Source of the DNA: Mycolicibacterium madagascariense | Lineage (GTDB): Bacteria; Actinomycetota; Actinomycetes; Mycobacteriales; Mycobacteriaceae | DNA: 64,000 bases | NCBI RefSeq assembly: GCF_010729665.1 | Contig: NZ_AP022610.1 | Location: 2,728,001-2,792,000, forward strand | Direction: 5' to 3' | In this document: positions 1 through 9,095 of the stretch, one piece after another | Numbering within the stretch: position 1 is the first letter of the stretch | Layout of the letters: every line of letters begins with the position of its first letter | Translations under genes and position numbers: made by a program | The notes under the pieces: generated by a model | Seen by the model: only the letters and a program-made list of their open reading frames with translations | Database searches by the model: none | Told to the model about the DNA's origin: nothing

Positions 1-752
1 CCGCCGACGAACACCTGCTGGTAGGCGGCGTAGGCCAGCCGAGCGTTGGCGACGCCGGCCTTGCCGCGCAGCTCCAGTGCCTCCTCGGAACCGATGTCCT
101 CGAGGCGCTTGTCGATCTCGGTGTCCACGCGGGAGACGAAGAACGAGGCCACTGAGTGGATCTTGGACAGGTCGTGGCCGGTGTCCTTCGCCTTCTCCAG
201 ACCGGCGAGGTAGGCGTCCATCACCTCGCGGTGGCGCTCGACGGAGAAGATCAGGGTGACGTTGACCGAGATGCCCTCGGCGATCACGGCCGTGATGGCG
301 GGCAGACCCGCCTTCGTCGCGGGAATCTTGATCAGCACGTTGGGCCGGTCGACGATCTTCCACAGCTCGACGGCCTGCAGGATCGTCTTGTCGGTGTCGT
401 GCGCGACCCGCGGGTCGACCTCGATGGACACCCGGCCGTCGACGCCGCCGGAGGTCTCGTAGACCTTCGCGAGGACGTCGCAGGCGTTGCGGACGTCGTC
501 GGTGGTGACGGTGCGGATGGTCGCGTCGACGTCGGCGCCGCGCTCGGCCAGTTCCTTGACCTGGTCGTCGTAGGCGGTTCCCTTCGAGAGGGCGGCCTGG
601 AAGATCGACGGGTTGGTCGTCACGCCGACGACGCTGTGCGTGTCGATGAGGTTCTGCAGATTGCCGGTCTGCAGGCGCTCACGCGACAGGTCGTCGAGCC
701 ATACGGAGACGCCCTCGGCGCTCAGCGCCGCGAGGTTCGGATTCTGGGTCAT
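1..752 (-). CDS. tal: Transaldolase, C-terminus cut by window edge
   Basis: Transaldolase of the non-oxidative pentose phosphate pathway. It moves a dihydroxyacetone unit between sugar phosphates in the cytosol. The ATG start gives [20 protein letters not shown], the usual mycobacterial N-terminus. The segment [10 protein letters not shown] and the Schiff-base lysine segment [11 protein letters not shown] are present. About 250 of the usual ~370 residues are in the window; the rest lies beyond position 1. It starts 21 bases after the tkt stop on the same strand, so the two are probably co-transcribed. Plus-strand open frames across this interval are GC-driven shadows. Confidence 0.95.
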   Translation of the reverse strand, partial: MTQNPNLAALSAEGVSVWLDDLSRERLQTGNLQNLIDTHSVVGVTTNPSIFQAALSKGTAYDDQVKELAERGADVDATIRTVTTDDVRNACDVLAKVYETSGGVDGRVSIEVDPRVAHDTDKTILQAVELWKIVDRPNVLIKIPATKAGLPAITAVIAEGISVNVTLIFSVERHREVMDAYLAGLEKAKDTGHDLSKIHSVASFFVSRVDTEIDKRLEDIGSEEALELRGKAGVANARLAYAAYQQVFVG

Positions 753-773
753 CGGTACTCCTAGGTGAGTGGA

Positions 774-2867
774 TCAGTTGTCGAGCGTGCGTTCCGCGGC
801 GGCGGCGACGGCCTCGGGAGTGAAGCCGAACTCGCGGAACAGCGTCTTCTCGTCGGCAGATTCGCCGTAGTGCTCGATCGAGACGATTTCGCCGGTGTCG
901 CCGACCAGCTTGTGCCAACTCATCGCGACGGCCGCCTCGACGGCGACCCGAGCCGACACCGAGGGGGGGAGCACGCTGTCGCGATATTCCTTCGGCTGCG
1001 ACTCGAACCACTCCACGCAGGGCATGGACACGACGTAGGCGTTGATGTCCTTCTCGGCCAACAACTTCTTCGCCTCCACGGCCAATTGCAGTTCCGAGCC
1101 GGTGCCGATGATGATCACGTCGGCGTCGTCAGCGGGATTGCCCCCTCCGAGGACGTAGCCACCCTTGCCCACGCCCTCGTAATCGGTCCCCTCGAGGACG
1201 GGAATGCCCTGCCGGGTGAGGATGAAACCGACCGGCCCGCTCCCGTTGCCCCTGGCGACGATGTTGCGCCACGCGTACGCCGTCTCGTTGGGGTCACCGG
1301 GGCGCACCACGGAGAGGTTGGGGATCGCCCGCAGCGCGGCGAGGTGCTCGATCGGCTGATGGGTCGGGCCGTCCTCGCCCAGCCCGATCGAGTCGTGCGT
1401 CCAGATGTAGATCGTGTCGATGTCCATCAGCGACGCCAGTCGCACCGAGGCGCGCATGTAGTCGGAGAACTGCAGGAACGTGCCGCCGAACGCGCGGGTC
1501 GGGCCGTGCAGCACGATGCCGGACAGGATCGCGCCCATCGCGTGCTCGCGGATGCCGAAGTGCAGCACGCGGCCGTACCAGTCCGCCTTGAAGTCCTCGG
1601 TCGAGATCGACGGCGGCCCAAAGGACTTCACGCCCTCGATGGTGGTGTTGTTGCTCCCGGCGAGGTCGGCCGAGCCGCCCCACAGCTCGGGCAGCTTGGT
1701 CGCCACGTCGTTGAGCACCTTGCCGAACGCCGCCCGGGTGGCCAGCGGCTTCGATCCCGGTTCCCAGTAGGTGACGTCGGCGTCCCAGCCGTCGGGCAGT
1801 TCCTGGGCCAGCAGTCGGTCGAGCAGTTTCTTGCGCTCGGGCTCGCGCTCGGCCCACGCGTCGAAGCCGGGCTGCCACTTCTCGTGGGCCTCGCGACCGC
1901 GCTCGACGAGCTTGCGGGTGTGCTCGATGACCTCGGGGCGCACCTCGAACGTCTTGTCCGGGTCGAAGCCAAGGACCTTCTTCGTCGCGGCCACTTCCTC
2001 GTCGCCGAGCGCCGATCCGTGGACGCCGCCGGTGTTCATCTTGGTCGGGGCGGGATAGCCGATGATGGTGCGCAGCGAGATGAACGATGGCTTGTCGGTG
2101 ACCGCCTTGGCGGCCTTGATCGCCTCCTCGATGCCGACGACGTTCTCGCCGCCCTCGACCTCCTGGACGTGCCAGCCGTAGGCGCGATAGCGGTCGGCGA
2201 CGTTCTCCGACAGGGCGATGTTCGTGTCGTGCTCGATGGAGATCTGGTTGTGGTCGTAGAAGACGATGAGATTGCCGAGCTGCTGGGTGCCCGCGAGCGA
2301 GCTGGCCTCGGAGGTGATCCCCTCCTCCATGTCGCCGTCGGAGGCGATCACGTAGATGAAGTGATCGAAGGGGCTGTCGCCCGGTGCCGCGTCGGGATCG
2401 AAGAGACCGCGCTCGTAGCGCGACGCCATCGCCATGCCGACCGCCGACGCCAGACCCTGGCCCAGCGGTCCCGTGGTGATCTCGACGCCGTCGGTATGCC
2501 GGAACTCCGGGTGCCCGGGCGTCTTGGACTTGAACGTGCGCAGTGACTCGATGTCGCTGAGCTCCAGACCGAACCCACCGAGGTAGAGCTGGATGTAGAG
2601 CGTCAGGCTGCTGTGCCCGCACGACAGGACGAAGCGGTCGCGGCCCAGCCAGTGCACGTCGGACGGATCGTGGACCATCTGGCGCTGGAACAGCGTGTAG
2701 GCCAACGGCGCCAGGCTCATCGCGGTGCCGGGATGACCATTGCCGACCTTCTGCACGGCGTCGGCTGCGAGCACCCGAACGGTGTCGACGGACTCCGAAT
2801 CGACGTCGGCCCAATCCTCCGGATGGTGGGGGCGGGTCAGTTCGGAGATTTCTTCAACAGTGGTCAC
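774..2867 (-). CDS. tkt: Transketolase
   Basis: Thiamine diphosphate-dependent transketolase of 697 residues, the normal family length. It transfers two-carbon units between ketoses and aldoses in the pentose phosphate pathway. Visible landmarks are the N-terminal HPGTAMSLAPLAY segment, the ThDP/Mg motif region SDGDMEEGITSEA, and the pyrimidine-domain segments GIREHAMGAI and THDSIGLGEDGPTHQP. The GTG start was chosen because GAGGAG (2875-2880) lies 7 bases upstream. A longer reading frame upstream of it has no family similarity. tal follows after 21 bases. The divergent neighbour is ctaB. Confidence 0.96.
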   Translation of the reverse strand: MTTVEEISELTRPHHPEDWADVDSESVDTVRVLAADAVQKVGNGHPGTAMSLAPLAYTLFQRQMVHDPSDVHWLGRDRFVLSCGHSSLTLYIQLYLGGFGLELSDIESLRTFKSKTPGHPEFRHTDGVEITTGPLGQGLASAVGMAMASRYERGLFDPDAAPGDSPFDHFIYVIASDGDMEEGITSEASSLAGTQQLGNLIVFYDHNQISIEHDTNIALSENVADRYRAYGWHVQEVEGGENVVGIEEAIKAAKAVTDKPSFISLRTIIGYPAPTKMNTGGVHGSALGDEEVAATKKVLGFDPDKTFEVRPEVIEHTRKLVERGREAHEKWQPGFDAWAEREPERKKLLDRLLAQELPDGWDADVTYWEPGSKPLATRAAFGKVLNDVATKLPELWGGSADLAGSNNTTIEGVKSFGPPSISTEDFKADWYGRVLHFGIREHAMGAILSGIVLHGPTRAFGGTFLQFSDYMRASVRLASLMDIDTIYIWTHDSIGLGEDGPTHQPIEHLAALRAIPNLSVVRPGDPNETAYAWRNIVARGNGSGPVGFILTRQGIPVLEGTDYEGVGKGGYVLGGGNPADDADVIIIGTGSELQLAVEAKKLLAEKDINAYVVSMPCVEWFESQPKEYRDSVLPPSVSARVAVEAAVAMSWHKLVGDTGEIVSIEHYGESADEKTLFREFGFTPEAVAAAAERTLDN

Positions 2868-2981
2868 GAGCGAGCTCCTCGGGTGGGCAACCTGTCTGAC
2901 GAATACCCTAGTGCGAACCGGTTCAACGCTGCAGGCCGCGTCGTTCTCGTTCGTCCTTCGTTCACGTCGGGTGACCCTGCG

Positions 2982-3011
2982 TTGTCGGATGCTCGGTTCC
3001 ACGGTCTACCA
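2982..3011 (+). promoter_or_regulatory. Candidate ctaB promoter
   Basis: A possible -35 TTGTCG (2982-2987) and -10 TACCAT (3006-3011) are 18 bases apart in the divergent tkt/ctaB spacer. This would leave a leader of about 45 bases before the ctaB GTG. It is a consensus match only. Confidence 0.35.
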
Positions 3012-3063
3012 TCGCCTGTAGTAGAAGCCGCGTGCTGCCGCGAATTACGAGGAGAACAACTGC

Positions 3064-3996
3064 GTGAGCATTCGCGAGCGCCGTAATTCCCGCGAGGCGC
3101 CGGGGCGCACACGCGCCACGTTGCTGGCGTATCTGGCCCTGACCAAGCCGCGCGTGATCGAGCTGTTGCTGGTCACCACCATCCCCGCCATGCTCCTGGC
3201 CCATCGCGGCACGGTGAACCCGCTGCTGATCGTCAACACGCTGTTCGGCGGCATGCTCGCCGCCGCGGGCGCCAACACGCTCAACTGCGTGGCCGACGCC
3301 GACATCGACAAGGTCATGAAGCGGACGGCGCTGCGGCCGCTGGCCAGGGCGTCCGTGCCCACCCGCCACGCACTGGTGTTCGGCCTGCTGCTGAGTGCGG
3401 GCTCCTTCGCCTGGCTGTGGTGGACGACCAACCTGCTCTCCGGCGTGCTGGCGATCGCGACGATCCTGTTCTACGTCTTCGTCTACACGCTGCTGCTCAA
3501 GCGCCGCACGTCGCAGAACGTCGTCTGGGGTGGAGCCGCGGGCTGCATGCCCGTGATGATCGGCTGGTCGGCCGTGACGGGCACCATCCAGTGGCCCGCG
3601 CTGGTGATGTTCGGAATCATCTTCTTCTGGACGCCGCCGCACACCTGGGCACTGGCGATGCGCTACAAGGAGGACTACGAGGCCGCCGGCGTGCCGATGC
3701 TGCCGGTCGTGGCCACCGAGCGGCAGGTCACCAAGCAGATCCTGATCTACACGTGGCTTACCGTGCTGACGACGCTGGCGCTCGCGCTGGCCACCGGGTG
3801 GCTGTACGCCGCGGTCGCACTGCTGGCGGGCGCCTGGTTCCTGACGATGGCCCACCAGCTGTACGCCGGGGTCAAGCGGGGCGAGCCCGTGAAGCCGCTG
3901 CGGTTGTTCCTGCAGTCGAACAACTACCTGGCCGTGCTGTTCTGCGCGCTCGCCGTCGACTCGGCGCTGGCGTTGCCCACGCTGTTCGGGCGTTAG
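3064..3996 (+). CDS. ctaB: Protoheme IX farnesyltransferase (heme O synthase)
   Basis: Integral membrane prenyltransferase that adds a farnesyl group to heme B to make heme O, the first step to heme A for the aa3 cytochrome c oxidase. It has 310 residues and a polytopic hydrophobic profile. The first Asp-rich motif NCVADADID is at residues 74-82. The second conserved segment [14 protein letters not shown] is at 201-214. The GTG start is preceded by GAGGAG about 9 bases upstream. Its stop codon interlocks with that of convergent arfB (shared TTAG). The next pathway gene, ctaA, lies about 2.3 kb downstream on the other strand. Confidence 0.96.
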   Translation: MSIRERRNSREAPGRTRATLLAYLALTKPRVIELLLVTTIPAMLLAHRGTVNPLLIVNTLFGGMLAAAGANTLNCVADADIDKVMKRTALRPLARASVPTRHALVFGLLLSAGSFAWLWWTTNLLSGVLAIATILFYVFVYTLLLKRRTSQNVVWGGAAGCMPVMIGWSAVTGTIQWPALVMFGIIFFWTPPHTWALAMRYKEDYEAAGVPMLPVVATERQVTKQILIYTWLTVLTTLALALATGWLYAAVALLAGAWFLTMAHQLYAGVKRGEPVKPLRLFLQSNNYLAVLFCALAVDSALALPTLFGR

Positions 3997-4421
3997 TCCC
4001 AGTCCCCGCCGCGGCGACGCTGCTTGGTCTGGCCGCGACGCTTCTTGTCGGCGATTCGGCGTTCCCTCGCCCCGCGCGACGGCGTCGTCGGCCTGCGGGT
4101 CGGGGGAGGGGCCGCCGCGGCGTCGCGCAGGATGCGGCCCATGCGCTCGCGGGCGGCAGTACGGTTCTGCAGCTGGCTGCGATGCTCACTGGCCGTGATA
4201 GTGAGTACCCCGCGGGCGAGGCGGCCCCGCAGATTGCACAGGATCCGGTAGCGCAGCCACGGTGGGACGGCCGCCGAGCGGGCCACGTCGAAGGACAGCG
4301 CGACGCGACTGTCGGCGGTGTTCACACCCTGGCCGCCGGGGCCCGAGGACCGGGAGAACCGCTCCGTCAGCTCGGACCCCGGCACGACGAAGGTGGGCGT
4401 CACCACCAGGTCGTCGGCCAC
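3993..4421 (-). CDS. arfB: Peptidyl-tRNA hydrolase ArfB (ribosome rescue)
   Basis: Small release-factor-like protein of 142 residues that hydrolyses peptidyl-tRNA on stalled ribosomes. The GGQ catalytic motif is at residues 29-31 within [18 protein letters not shown]. The C-terminal third is rich in Arg and Lys ([19 protein letters not shown]), matching the basic tail ArfB inserts into the empty mRNA channel. It lacks the codon-recognition domains of RF1/RF2, so it is not a classical release factor. GTG start. Its 3' end overlaps the ctaB 3' end by four bases. Confidence 0.9.
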   Translation of the reverse strand: MADDLVVTPTFVVPGSELTERFSRSSGPGGQGVNTADSRVALSFDVARSAAVPPWLRYRILCNLRGRLARGVLTITASEHRSQLQNRTAARERMGRILRDAAAAPPPTRRPTTPSRGARERRIADKKRRGQTKQRRRGGDWD

Positions 4422-4457
4422 GTCGCCCAGATTAGGCCCCCGCGGCCACCGAAGCGA

Positions 4458-5432
4458 TCAGGGAACGAGGACGACCGAACCGACGGTCTTGCGACCCTGC
4501 AGATCGGTGTGTGCCGTGGCGGCCTCGGCCAGCGGATACCGTTCGCTGACGGTCACCGAGAGCGTGCCGGTCGCGATGGCGTCGAGGAGTTCGCCTGCGC
4601 GCCAAGAGAATTCGTCCTGGGTGCGGGTGTAGTGGGCCAGCGTCGGCCGGGTGAGGAACAGCGAGCCGGCGCTGTTGAGCCGCTGCGGGTCGAATGCGGG
4701 CACGGGTCCGCTGGACGCCCCGAACAGGGCTAGCGTGCCGCGGATCGCGAGGCTGGCCAGGCTGGCCTCGAACGTCGACTTGCCGACGCCGTCATACACG
4801 GCGGCGACCCCGCGCCCACCGGTCAGCTCGCGGATCTTGGCGCCGAACTCCGCGGGGTCCTCGGGATAGTCGAGCACCTCCACGGCGCCGGCCTGCCGGG
4901 ACAGTTCGGCCTTCGCCTCCGTCGAGACGGTGGAGATGACCTTGACCGCCATGCTGGTGGCCCACTGCGTGAGGAGCAGCCCGACGCCGCCCGCCCCGGC
5001 GTGCACGAGGACGGTGTCGCCCTGCTGCACGGGATGGACGGACTTGAGCAGATAGTGCGCCGTCATGCCCTTCAGCAGTGCCGACGCCGCCACCTCGGCG
5101 GGGACGGCGTCGGGGACGTAGGCCACGAAATCGGCTGGCGCCAGGCTGTATTCGGCGTACGCGCCATCGGCCTGGGCGGTGACGACCCGATCGCCGACGT
5201 TGAGCGCGGCGACGTCCTCGCCGACGGCGGCCACGGTGCCGCACACCTCGGTGCCGACCACGAACGGCGTCGGTCTGGGATAGAGCCCCGAGCGGAAGTA
5301 CGTGTCGATGAAGTTGACGCCGATCGCGTCGGCCTTGATGAGGACCTGGCCGGGTCCCGGGGTGGGCTCGGGCTTCTCGACGTAGGTCAGGACTTCCGGG
5401 CCGCCGGTCTCGGACACCTCGATCGCATGCAT
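4458..5432 (-). CDS. qor: NADPH:quinone oxidoreductase (zinc-free MDR family)
   Basis: Medium-chain reductase of 324 residues that reduces quinones with NADPH. The N-terminus MHAIEVSETGGPEVLTY is typical for Qor. The nucleotide-binding motif AGAGGVG is at residues 145-151. Cys/His zinc ligands of alcohol dehydrogenases are not apparent, as expected for quinone reductases. The ATG start matches my recollection of the M. tuberculosis Rv1454c N-terminus. Only 18 bases separate it from the divergent ATP-grasp gene, so their promoters must overlap. Confidence 0.93.
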   Translation of the reverse strand: MHAIEVSETGGPEVLTYVEKPEPTPGPGQVLIKADAIGVNFIDTYFRSGLYPRPTPFVVGTEVCGTVAAVGEDVAALNVGDRVVTAQADGAYAEYSLAPADFVAYVPDAVPAEVAASALLKGMTAHYLLKSVHPVQQGDTVLVHAGAGGVGLLLTQWATSMAVKVISTVSTEAKAELSRQAGAVEVLDYPEDPAEFGAKIRELTGGRGVAAVYDGVGKSTFEASLASLAIRGTLALFGASSGPVPAFDPQRLNSAGSLFLTRPTLAHYTRTQDEFSWRAGELLDAIATGTLSVTVSERYPLAEAATAHTDLQGRKTVGSVVLVP

Positions 5433-5450
5433 GGCCCCTATCATTCCACC
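5433..5450. promoter_or_regulatory. Bidirectional 18 bp promoter between qor and ATP-grasp gene
   Basis: On the plus strand TATCAT (5439-5444) lies 6 bases before the GTG of the ATP-grasp gene. On the minus strand AATGAT (5440-5445) lies 7 bases before the qor ATG. The two -10 candidates share the same bases, and both spacings suit leaderless transcripts, which are common in mycobacteria. This is inferred from spacing and consensus only. Confidence 0.4.
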
Positions 5451-6404
5451 GTGAAACTCGCCCGACCCGACGTCCGCCATCCCACCCTCGTGCTGGCGGG
5501 GTGTCGCGCCCTGGTCGAGGGCGACGGGGACGACGCGGGCCTCGTCCCGGCCCTGCGCGCCAGGGGTCTGCACGCGCGGTGGCTCGCGTGGGACGACCCG
5601 GCGACCCTGGATGCCGACCTGGTCGTGCTGCGGGCGACGTGGGACTACACCGATCGCCTCGACGAGTTCCTGACCTGGACGCGGCAAGTCCGCAACCTGG
5701 TCAACGCACCGGCCGTGGTGGCCTGGAACACCGACAAGCGGTACCTGGCCGATCTCGCGGCCGCGGGCGTTCCCACGGTGGCGAGCGCGTTCTTCGCGCC
5801 GGGGGAGGAGGTCCACATCCCGCCCAGTGAGATCGTCGTGAAGCCGGCGATCGGCGCGGGATCGGTTGGCGCGCAACGCTTCACCGATGCCGAGTCGGCC
5901 CGCCGCCACGCCGCGGCCCTGCACGCCGACGGCCGCACCGCGCTGGTGCAGCCCTATGACCGACGGATCGCCGACGGCGAGACCGCGATGGTGTTCCTCG
6001 GCGGCGAACAGTCGCACGCGTTCACCAAGGGCCCGATGTTGCCGCCGCCCGGCGCCACCGCGGCACTCGACGACTCCGGCACCTACGCCACCGAGACCCT
6101 GCGCCCGGCCGATCCCGACGACGAGCTGTGGGAGGTCGGGCACGCGGCGCTGGCGGCCGCGGCGGCCCGGCTGGACGTCGGTGTCGAGGAATTGCTGTAC
6201 GCCCGGGTGGACGTCATCGGCGACGCGGCCGATCCGCGGTTGCTCGAACTCGAATTGGTGGAGCCGTCGTTGGGCTGGCGTCAGCTCGACGAGGCGCGAC
6301 GCGACCTCCAGCAGCGCGCCTTCGCCATCGGGGTGGAGTCAGCCCTGCAGCGGCTCGGCCTCGGTCCCCTCGGCCTCGGTCCGCTGTCGCATCGACGCCC
6401 ATAG
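5451..6404 (+). CDS. ATP-grasp family protein of unknown substrate
   Basis: 317-residue protein resembling the glutathione synthetase/RimK-like ATP-grasp fold. Visible features are an N-terminal WLAWDDP...LVVLRATWDYTDR segment, a central nucleotide-binding segment EIVVKPAIGAGSVGA (Lys and Gly-rich loop), LVQPYDRRIADGE, and a C-terminal metal-site-like run LLELELVEPSLG. ATP-grasp enzymes ligate a carboxylate to an amine or thiol via acyl phosphate. The substrate cannot be read here. The GTG start is dictated by the 18-base divergent spacer. By position it corresponds to M. tuberculosis Rv1455. The last 66 bases overlap the ctaA 3' end antisense, and a 15-base tandem repeat there gives the tail GLGPLGLGPL. 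Confidence 0.75.
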   Translation: MKLARPDVRHPTLVLAGCRALVEGDGDDAGLVPALRARGLHARWLAWDDPATLDADLVVLRATWDYTDRLDEFLTWTRQVRNLVNAPAVVAWNTDKRYLADLAAAGVPTVASAFFAPGEEVHIPPSEIVVKPAIGAGSVGAQRFTDAESARRHAAALHADGRTALVQPYDRRIADGETAMVFLGGEQSHAFTKGPMLPPPGATAALDDSGTYATETLRPADPDDELWEVGHAALAAAAARLDVGVEELLYARVDVIGDAADPRLLELELVEPSLGWRQLDEARRDLQQRAFAIGVESALQRLGLGPLGLGPLSHRRP

Positions 6405-7340
6405 CGCCGCCGTCGCGGCGGTGCAGATGGCCGCACCCGCGACGTGCACCGCGACCAGGGCGGCGGGCACGCCGGTGAAGAACTGCACGGTGCCGACCAT
6501 GCCCTGCAGGGCGACCGCGACGAGCAGCACGACGACGCGCATCGTGACCAGGCGGGGGGCCCGCACGGCGAGCAGGCCGAAGGCCAGGCCGATCAGCAGG
6601 CACAGGTAGGCGGCCACCAGCGACGAGTGCCGGTAGACCAGCGTGACGATGTCGAGTCCCAGCCTCGGCACGGGCGCCGTGGCGCTCTTGTCGCCGGCGT
6701 GGGGTCCCGCTCCCGTCACCATCGTGCCGGTCACCAGCACGACCGACAGGGCAATGGCGCTGAGTGCGGTCAACTGCCGCAGGGCATTCGGCACCAGCAG
6801 GGTGGGGACGCCGTCGTCCGGCTGACCGATCTTGACGAACAGCTGCACCGCCAGCCACACCATCAGCATGGAGACCAAGAGGTGGATCGCCACGGTCCAC
6901 CACAGCAGTCCCGTGAGCACGGTGATGCCGCCGAGCACGGCCTGCAGCACCGTCGAGGCGGGCATCAGCCAGGCGTAGATCAGCACCTCGCGGCGTCGCC
7001 GGGCGCGCAGGACCGCAAGGACCGCGGCGATCGCCGTCAGCACGACGAGGAACGTGATCATGCGGTTGCCGAACTCGACGGCCTGGTGCACGATCGGCAC
7101 CTCCGCGACCGGGACCGGCACGAAGCTGCCGGGGAAGCATTGCGGCCAGGTCGGGCAGCCCAGTCCCGACGACGTGACCCGGACGATCGCGCCGGTCACG
7201 GCGATGCCGCCCTGGGTCAGGACGACGGCCGCGGCGACGATCCGCTGCATGCGCAGGCTGGGCAGCGGCAGCGCGTCGACGAGACGCATGGGGCCGCGAC
7301 TGCGCTGCCGGCGCACCTCGTGCACGTGTCCTACGGCCAT
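6339..7340 (-). CDS. ctaA: Heme A synthase (CtaA family)
   Basis: Polytopic membrane protein of up to 333 residues that oxidises the heme O methyl group to give heme A for cytochrome aa3 oxidase. The extracytoplasmic loop with the Cys pair (GLGCPTWPQCFPG) after the first helix is characteristic of actinobacterial CtaA. Conserved His segments follow (IVHQAVEFGNR, VAIHLLVS, YRHSSLVAAY, VAVHVAGA). The start is uncertain: an internal ATG at residue 17 (position 7292 or nearby) would remove a basic N-terminal extension. Older annotation of the equivalent gene as an antibiotic transporter is not supported by these motifs. The C-terminus contains the repeat TEAEGTEAE, mirrored in the antisense gene. 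Confidence 0.88.
   Translation of the reverse strand: MAVGHVHEVRRQRSRGPMRLVDALPLPSLRMQRIVAAAVVLTQGGIAVTGAIVRVTSSGLGCPTWPQCFPGSFVPVPVAEVPIVHQAVEFGNRMITFLVVLTAIAAVLAVLRARRRREVLIYAWLMPASTVLQAVLGGITVLTGLLWWTVAIHLLVSMLMVWLAVQLFVKIGQPDDGVPTLLVPNALRQLTALSAIALSVVLVTGTMVTGAGPHAGDKSATAPVPRLGLDIVTLVYRHSSLVAAYLCLLIGLAFGLLAVRAPRLVTMRVVVLLVAVALQGMVGTVQFFTGVPAALVAVHVAGAAICTAATAALWASMRQRTEAEGTEAEPLQG
6354..6383. repeat. 15-base tandem duplication in the overlap of two convergent genes
   Basis: CTCGGCCTCGGTCCC (6354-6368) is followed directly by a copy with one mismatch (6369-6383). It lies in the antisense overlap of the ATP-grasp gene and ctaA. Because it is 15 bases long it adds five residues in frame to both proteins (GLGPL twice on plus; TEAEG/TEAEP on minus). 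Confidence 0.9.
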
Positions 7341-7386
7341 CGCCCGATCGTAGAGCAGCGCTAACTACAGGCCGTAGTAGGGGGAG

Positions 7387-8166
7387 TCAGGTGAAGCGGA
7401 ACCACCGCAGCGCGCACAGCGCGGCCAGCGCACCCCACACGGCCAGCACGGCGATGCCCAGCCAGTCCACCGACACCGTCATCGCCTGGGAGAGTGCCTC
7501 GGTCAGTGCGCCGGACGGGGTGAGCCGCGCAACGAAGCGGGCGCCGGGGGAGAGCAGGCCGCCCTCGAGCACCAGCGCTCCCACGCCGGCGAACACGAAC
7601 CACAGCAGGTTGGCGATCGCCAGCACGATCTCCGCCCGCAGGGTCCCGCCGAGCAGCAGACCGAGCGCGGTGAAGGCCGCGGTGCCGAGTGCGATGATGA
7701 CGGCGCCGAGCGCGAGCCCGACGAACGCGGGCCGCCACCCCAGCGCCACGCCGATGGCGCCGAGCAGGATCGACTGCAGGATGACGACGGTGACGACGGC
7801 CAGCGACTTGCCCGCGATGACGCCCCAGACGGGCAGTGCCGTCGCGCCCAGCCGTTTCAACGCGCCGTAGCGCCGGTCGAAGGCCACCGCGATGGCCTGG
7901 CCGGTGAACGCCGTCGAGATGATCGCGAGGGCCATGATCGGCGGGACGAACGTCGCCGCCCGGTTGGGTCCGAACGAGCCGAGGGGCAGCAGGGTCAGAC
8001 CGACGAGCAGCGTGATCGGGATGAACATCGTCAGCAGTAGCTGTTCGCCGTTGCGCAGCAACAGCTTCAGCTCGAGCCGGTACTGGGCGGCCAGCATCGC
8101 CGGGACCGTCGCGGGCCGCGGGTCGGGCGTGAACGTGCCGACCTCGAATCGATTCGCGCTCGTCAT
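7387..8166 (-). CDS. ABC-2 type transporter permease
   Basis: Membrane permease of 259 residues with about six hydrophobic segments and the RLELKLLLRNGEQLLLTMFIP amphipathic N-terminus seen in ABC-2 exporters. It overlaps the preceding ATPase gene by four bases (ATGA), so the two form one exporter. Order corresponds to Rv1457c. The substrate is not known. Placement between ctaA and mptB suggests either heme-related or envelope cargo, but nothing in the sequence decides this. The start was chosen at the coupled ATG, not at an upstream extension into the ATPase gene. Confidence 0.88.
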   Translation of the reverse strand: MTSANRFEVGTFTPDPRPATVPAMLAAQYRLELKLLLRNGEQLLLTMFIPITLLVGLTLLPLGSFGPNRAATFVPPIMALAIISTAFTGQAIAVAFDRRYGALKRLGATALPVWGVIAGKSLAVVTVVILQSILLGAIGVALGWRPAFVGLALGAVIIALGTAAFTALGLLLGGTLRAEIVLAIANLLWFVFAGVGALVLEGGLLSPGARFVARLTPSGALTEALSQAMTVSVDWLGIAVLAVWGALAALCALRWFRFT

Positions 8167-9095
8167 GACCTCAGCTCCCGTCCGGTGATGTCGAGGAAGA
8201 CGTCCTCGAGGCTGCGCTGCTCGACGCGCATGTCGGTGGCGAGGACGTTCAGCCGGGCGCACCACGCGGTGACGGTGGCGAGCACCTGCGGGTCGATCAA
8301 GCCCTCGACGAGGTACTCACCCGGCGACACCTCGGTGGCCTGGTAGCTCTCGGGCAGCGCCGAGATCAGCAGGGACAGATCGAGTTTGGGCGGGGCCGAG
8401 AAGCGCAGCTGGTTCTCCGCGCCGCGGCCCATCAGCTCGGCGGGCGTGCCCTTGGCGACCGCGACCCCGTGGTCGATGATCACCAGCCGGTCCGCGAGTT
8501 GCTCGGCCTCCGTGAGCTGATGGGTCGTCAGGACGACGGTGACGCCGTCGCGGCGCAGCCCGTCGATGAGGTCCCACACCACGATGCGCGCATGGGCGTC
8601 CATGCCTGCCGTCGGCTCGTCGAGGAACACCAGCTCCGGTCGCCCGACGATCGCGCACGCCAGGGCGAGCCGCTGCTGCTGACCACCCGACAGTCGCCGG
8701 TAGGTGGTCTTCGCGGCGTCGGTCAGGCCGAGGGTGTCCATCAGCCAGGCGGGATCGAGCGGGCGGGCCGAGTACGCCGCGACGAGGCGGAGCATCTCGC
8801 CCGCCCGGGCCGCGGGATAGCCGCCTCCGCCCTGCAGCATCACCCCGATGCGTTCGCGCAGCTTCGCGTTGTCGGCCACGGGGTCGAGTCCGAGGATGTC
8901 GATGCTGCCCGCGTCGGGCGCGAGGAAGCCCTCGCACATCTCGATCGTCGTGGTCTTGCCCGCACCATTGGGGCCTAGCAACGCGAGCACCTCGGCGGCC
9001 CGAACCTCGAGATCGAGGCCGTCGACCGCCACGGTCGACCCGTACCGCTTGGTGACTCCGCATAGCCGCACGGGGACGTCGGAACGGGAGGTCAC
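8163..9095 (-). CDS. ABC transporter ATP-binding protein
   Basis: ATPase of 310 residues energising the adjacent permease. Walker A GPNGAGKT is at residues 41-48, the signature LSGGQ at 135-139, Walker B VFLDEP at 156-161, and the switch His in TTHQLTEAEQLADR follows. The C-terminal extension (after about residue 225) with a small alpha/beta region and the ending EDVFLDITGREL is usual in DrrA/NodI-type exporters. GTG start, four-base overlap with the upstream mptB stop, and four-base overlap with the downstream permease: a translationally coupled minus-strand unit. Confidence 0.93.
   Translation of the reverse strand: MTSRSDVPVRLCGVTKRYGSTVAVDGLDLEVRAAEVLALLGPNGAGKTTTIEMCEGFLAPDAGSIDILGLDPVADNAKLRERIGVMLQGGGGYPAARAGEMLRLVAAYSARPLDPAWLMDTLGLTDAAKTTYRRLSGGQQQRLALACAIVGRPELVFLDEPTAGMDAHARIVVWDLIDGLRRDGVTVVLTTHQLTEAEQLADRLVIIDHGVAVAKGTPAELMGRGAENQLRFSAPPKLDLSLLISALPESYQATEVSPGEYLVEGLIDPQVLATVTAWCARLNVLATDMRVEQRSLEDVFLDITGRELRS

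Noticed and set aside
765..2546. A 593-codon plus-strand frame opposite tkt
   Set aside because: The minus strand encodes a full transketolase; the plus frame has no recognisable motif.
6339..7340. Reading the ctaA gene as an antibiotic transporter permease, as its homologue was once labelled
   Set aside because: The Cys-pair loop and conserved His segments are those of heme A synthase.
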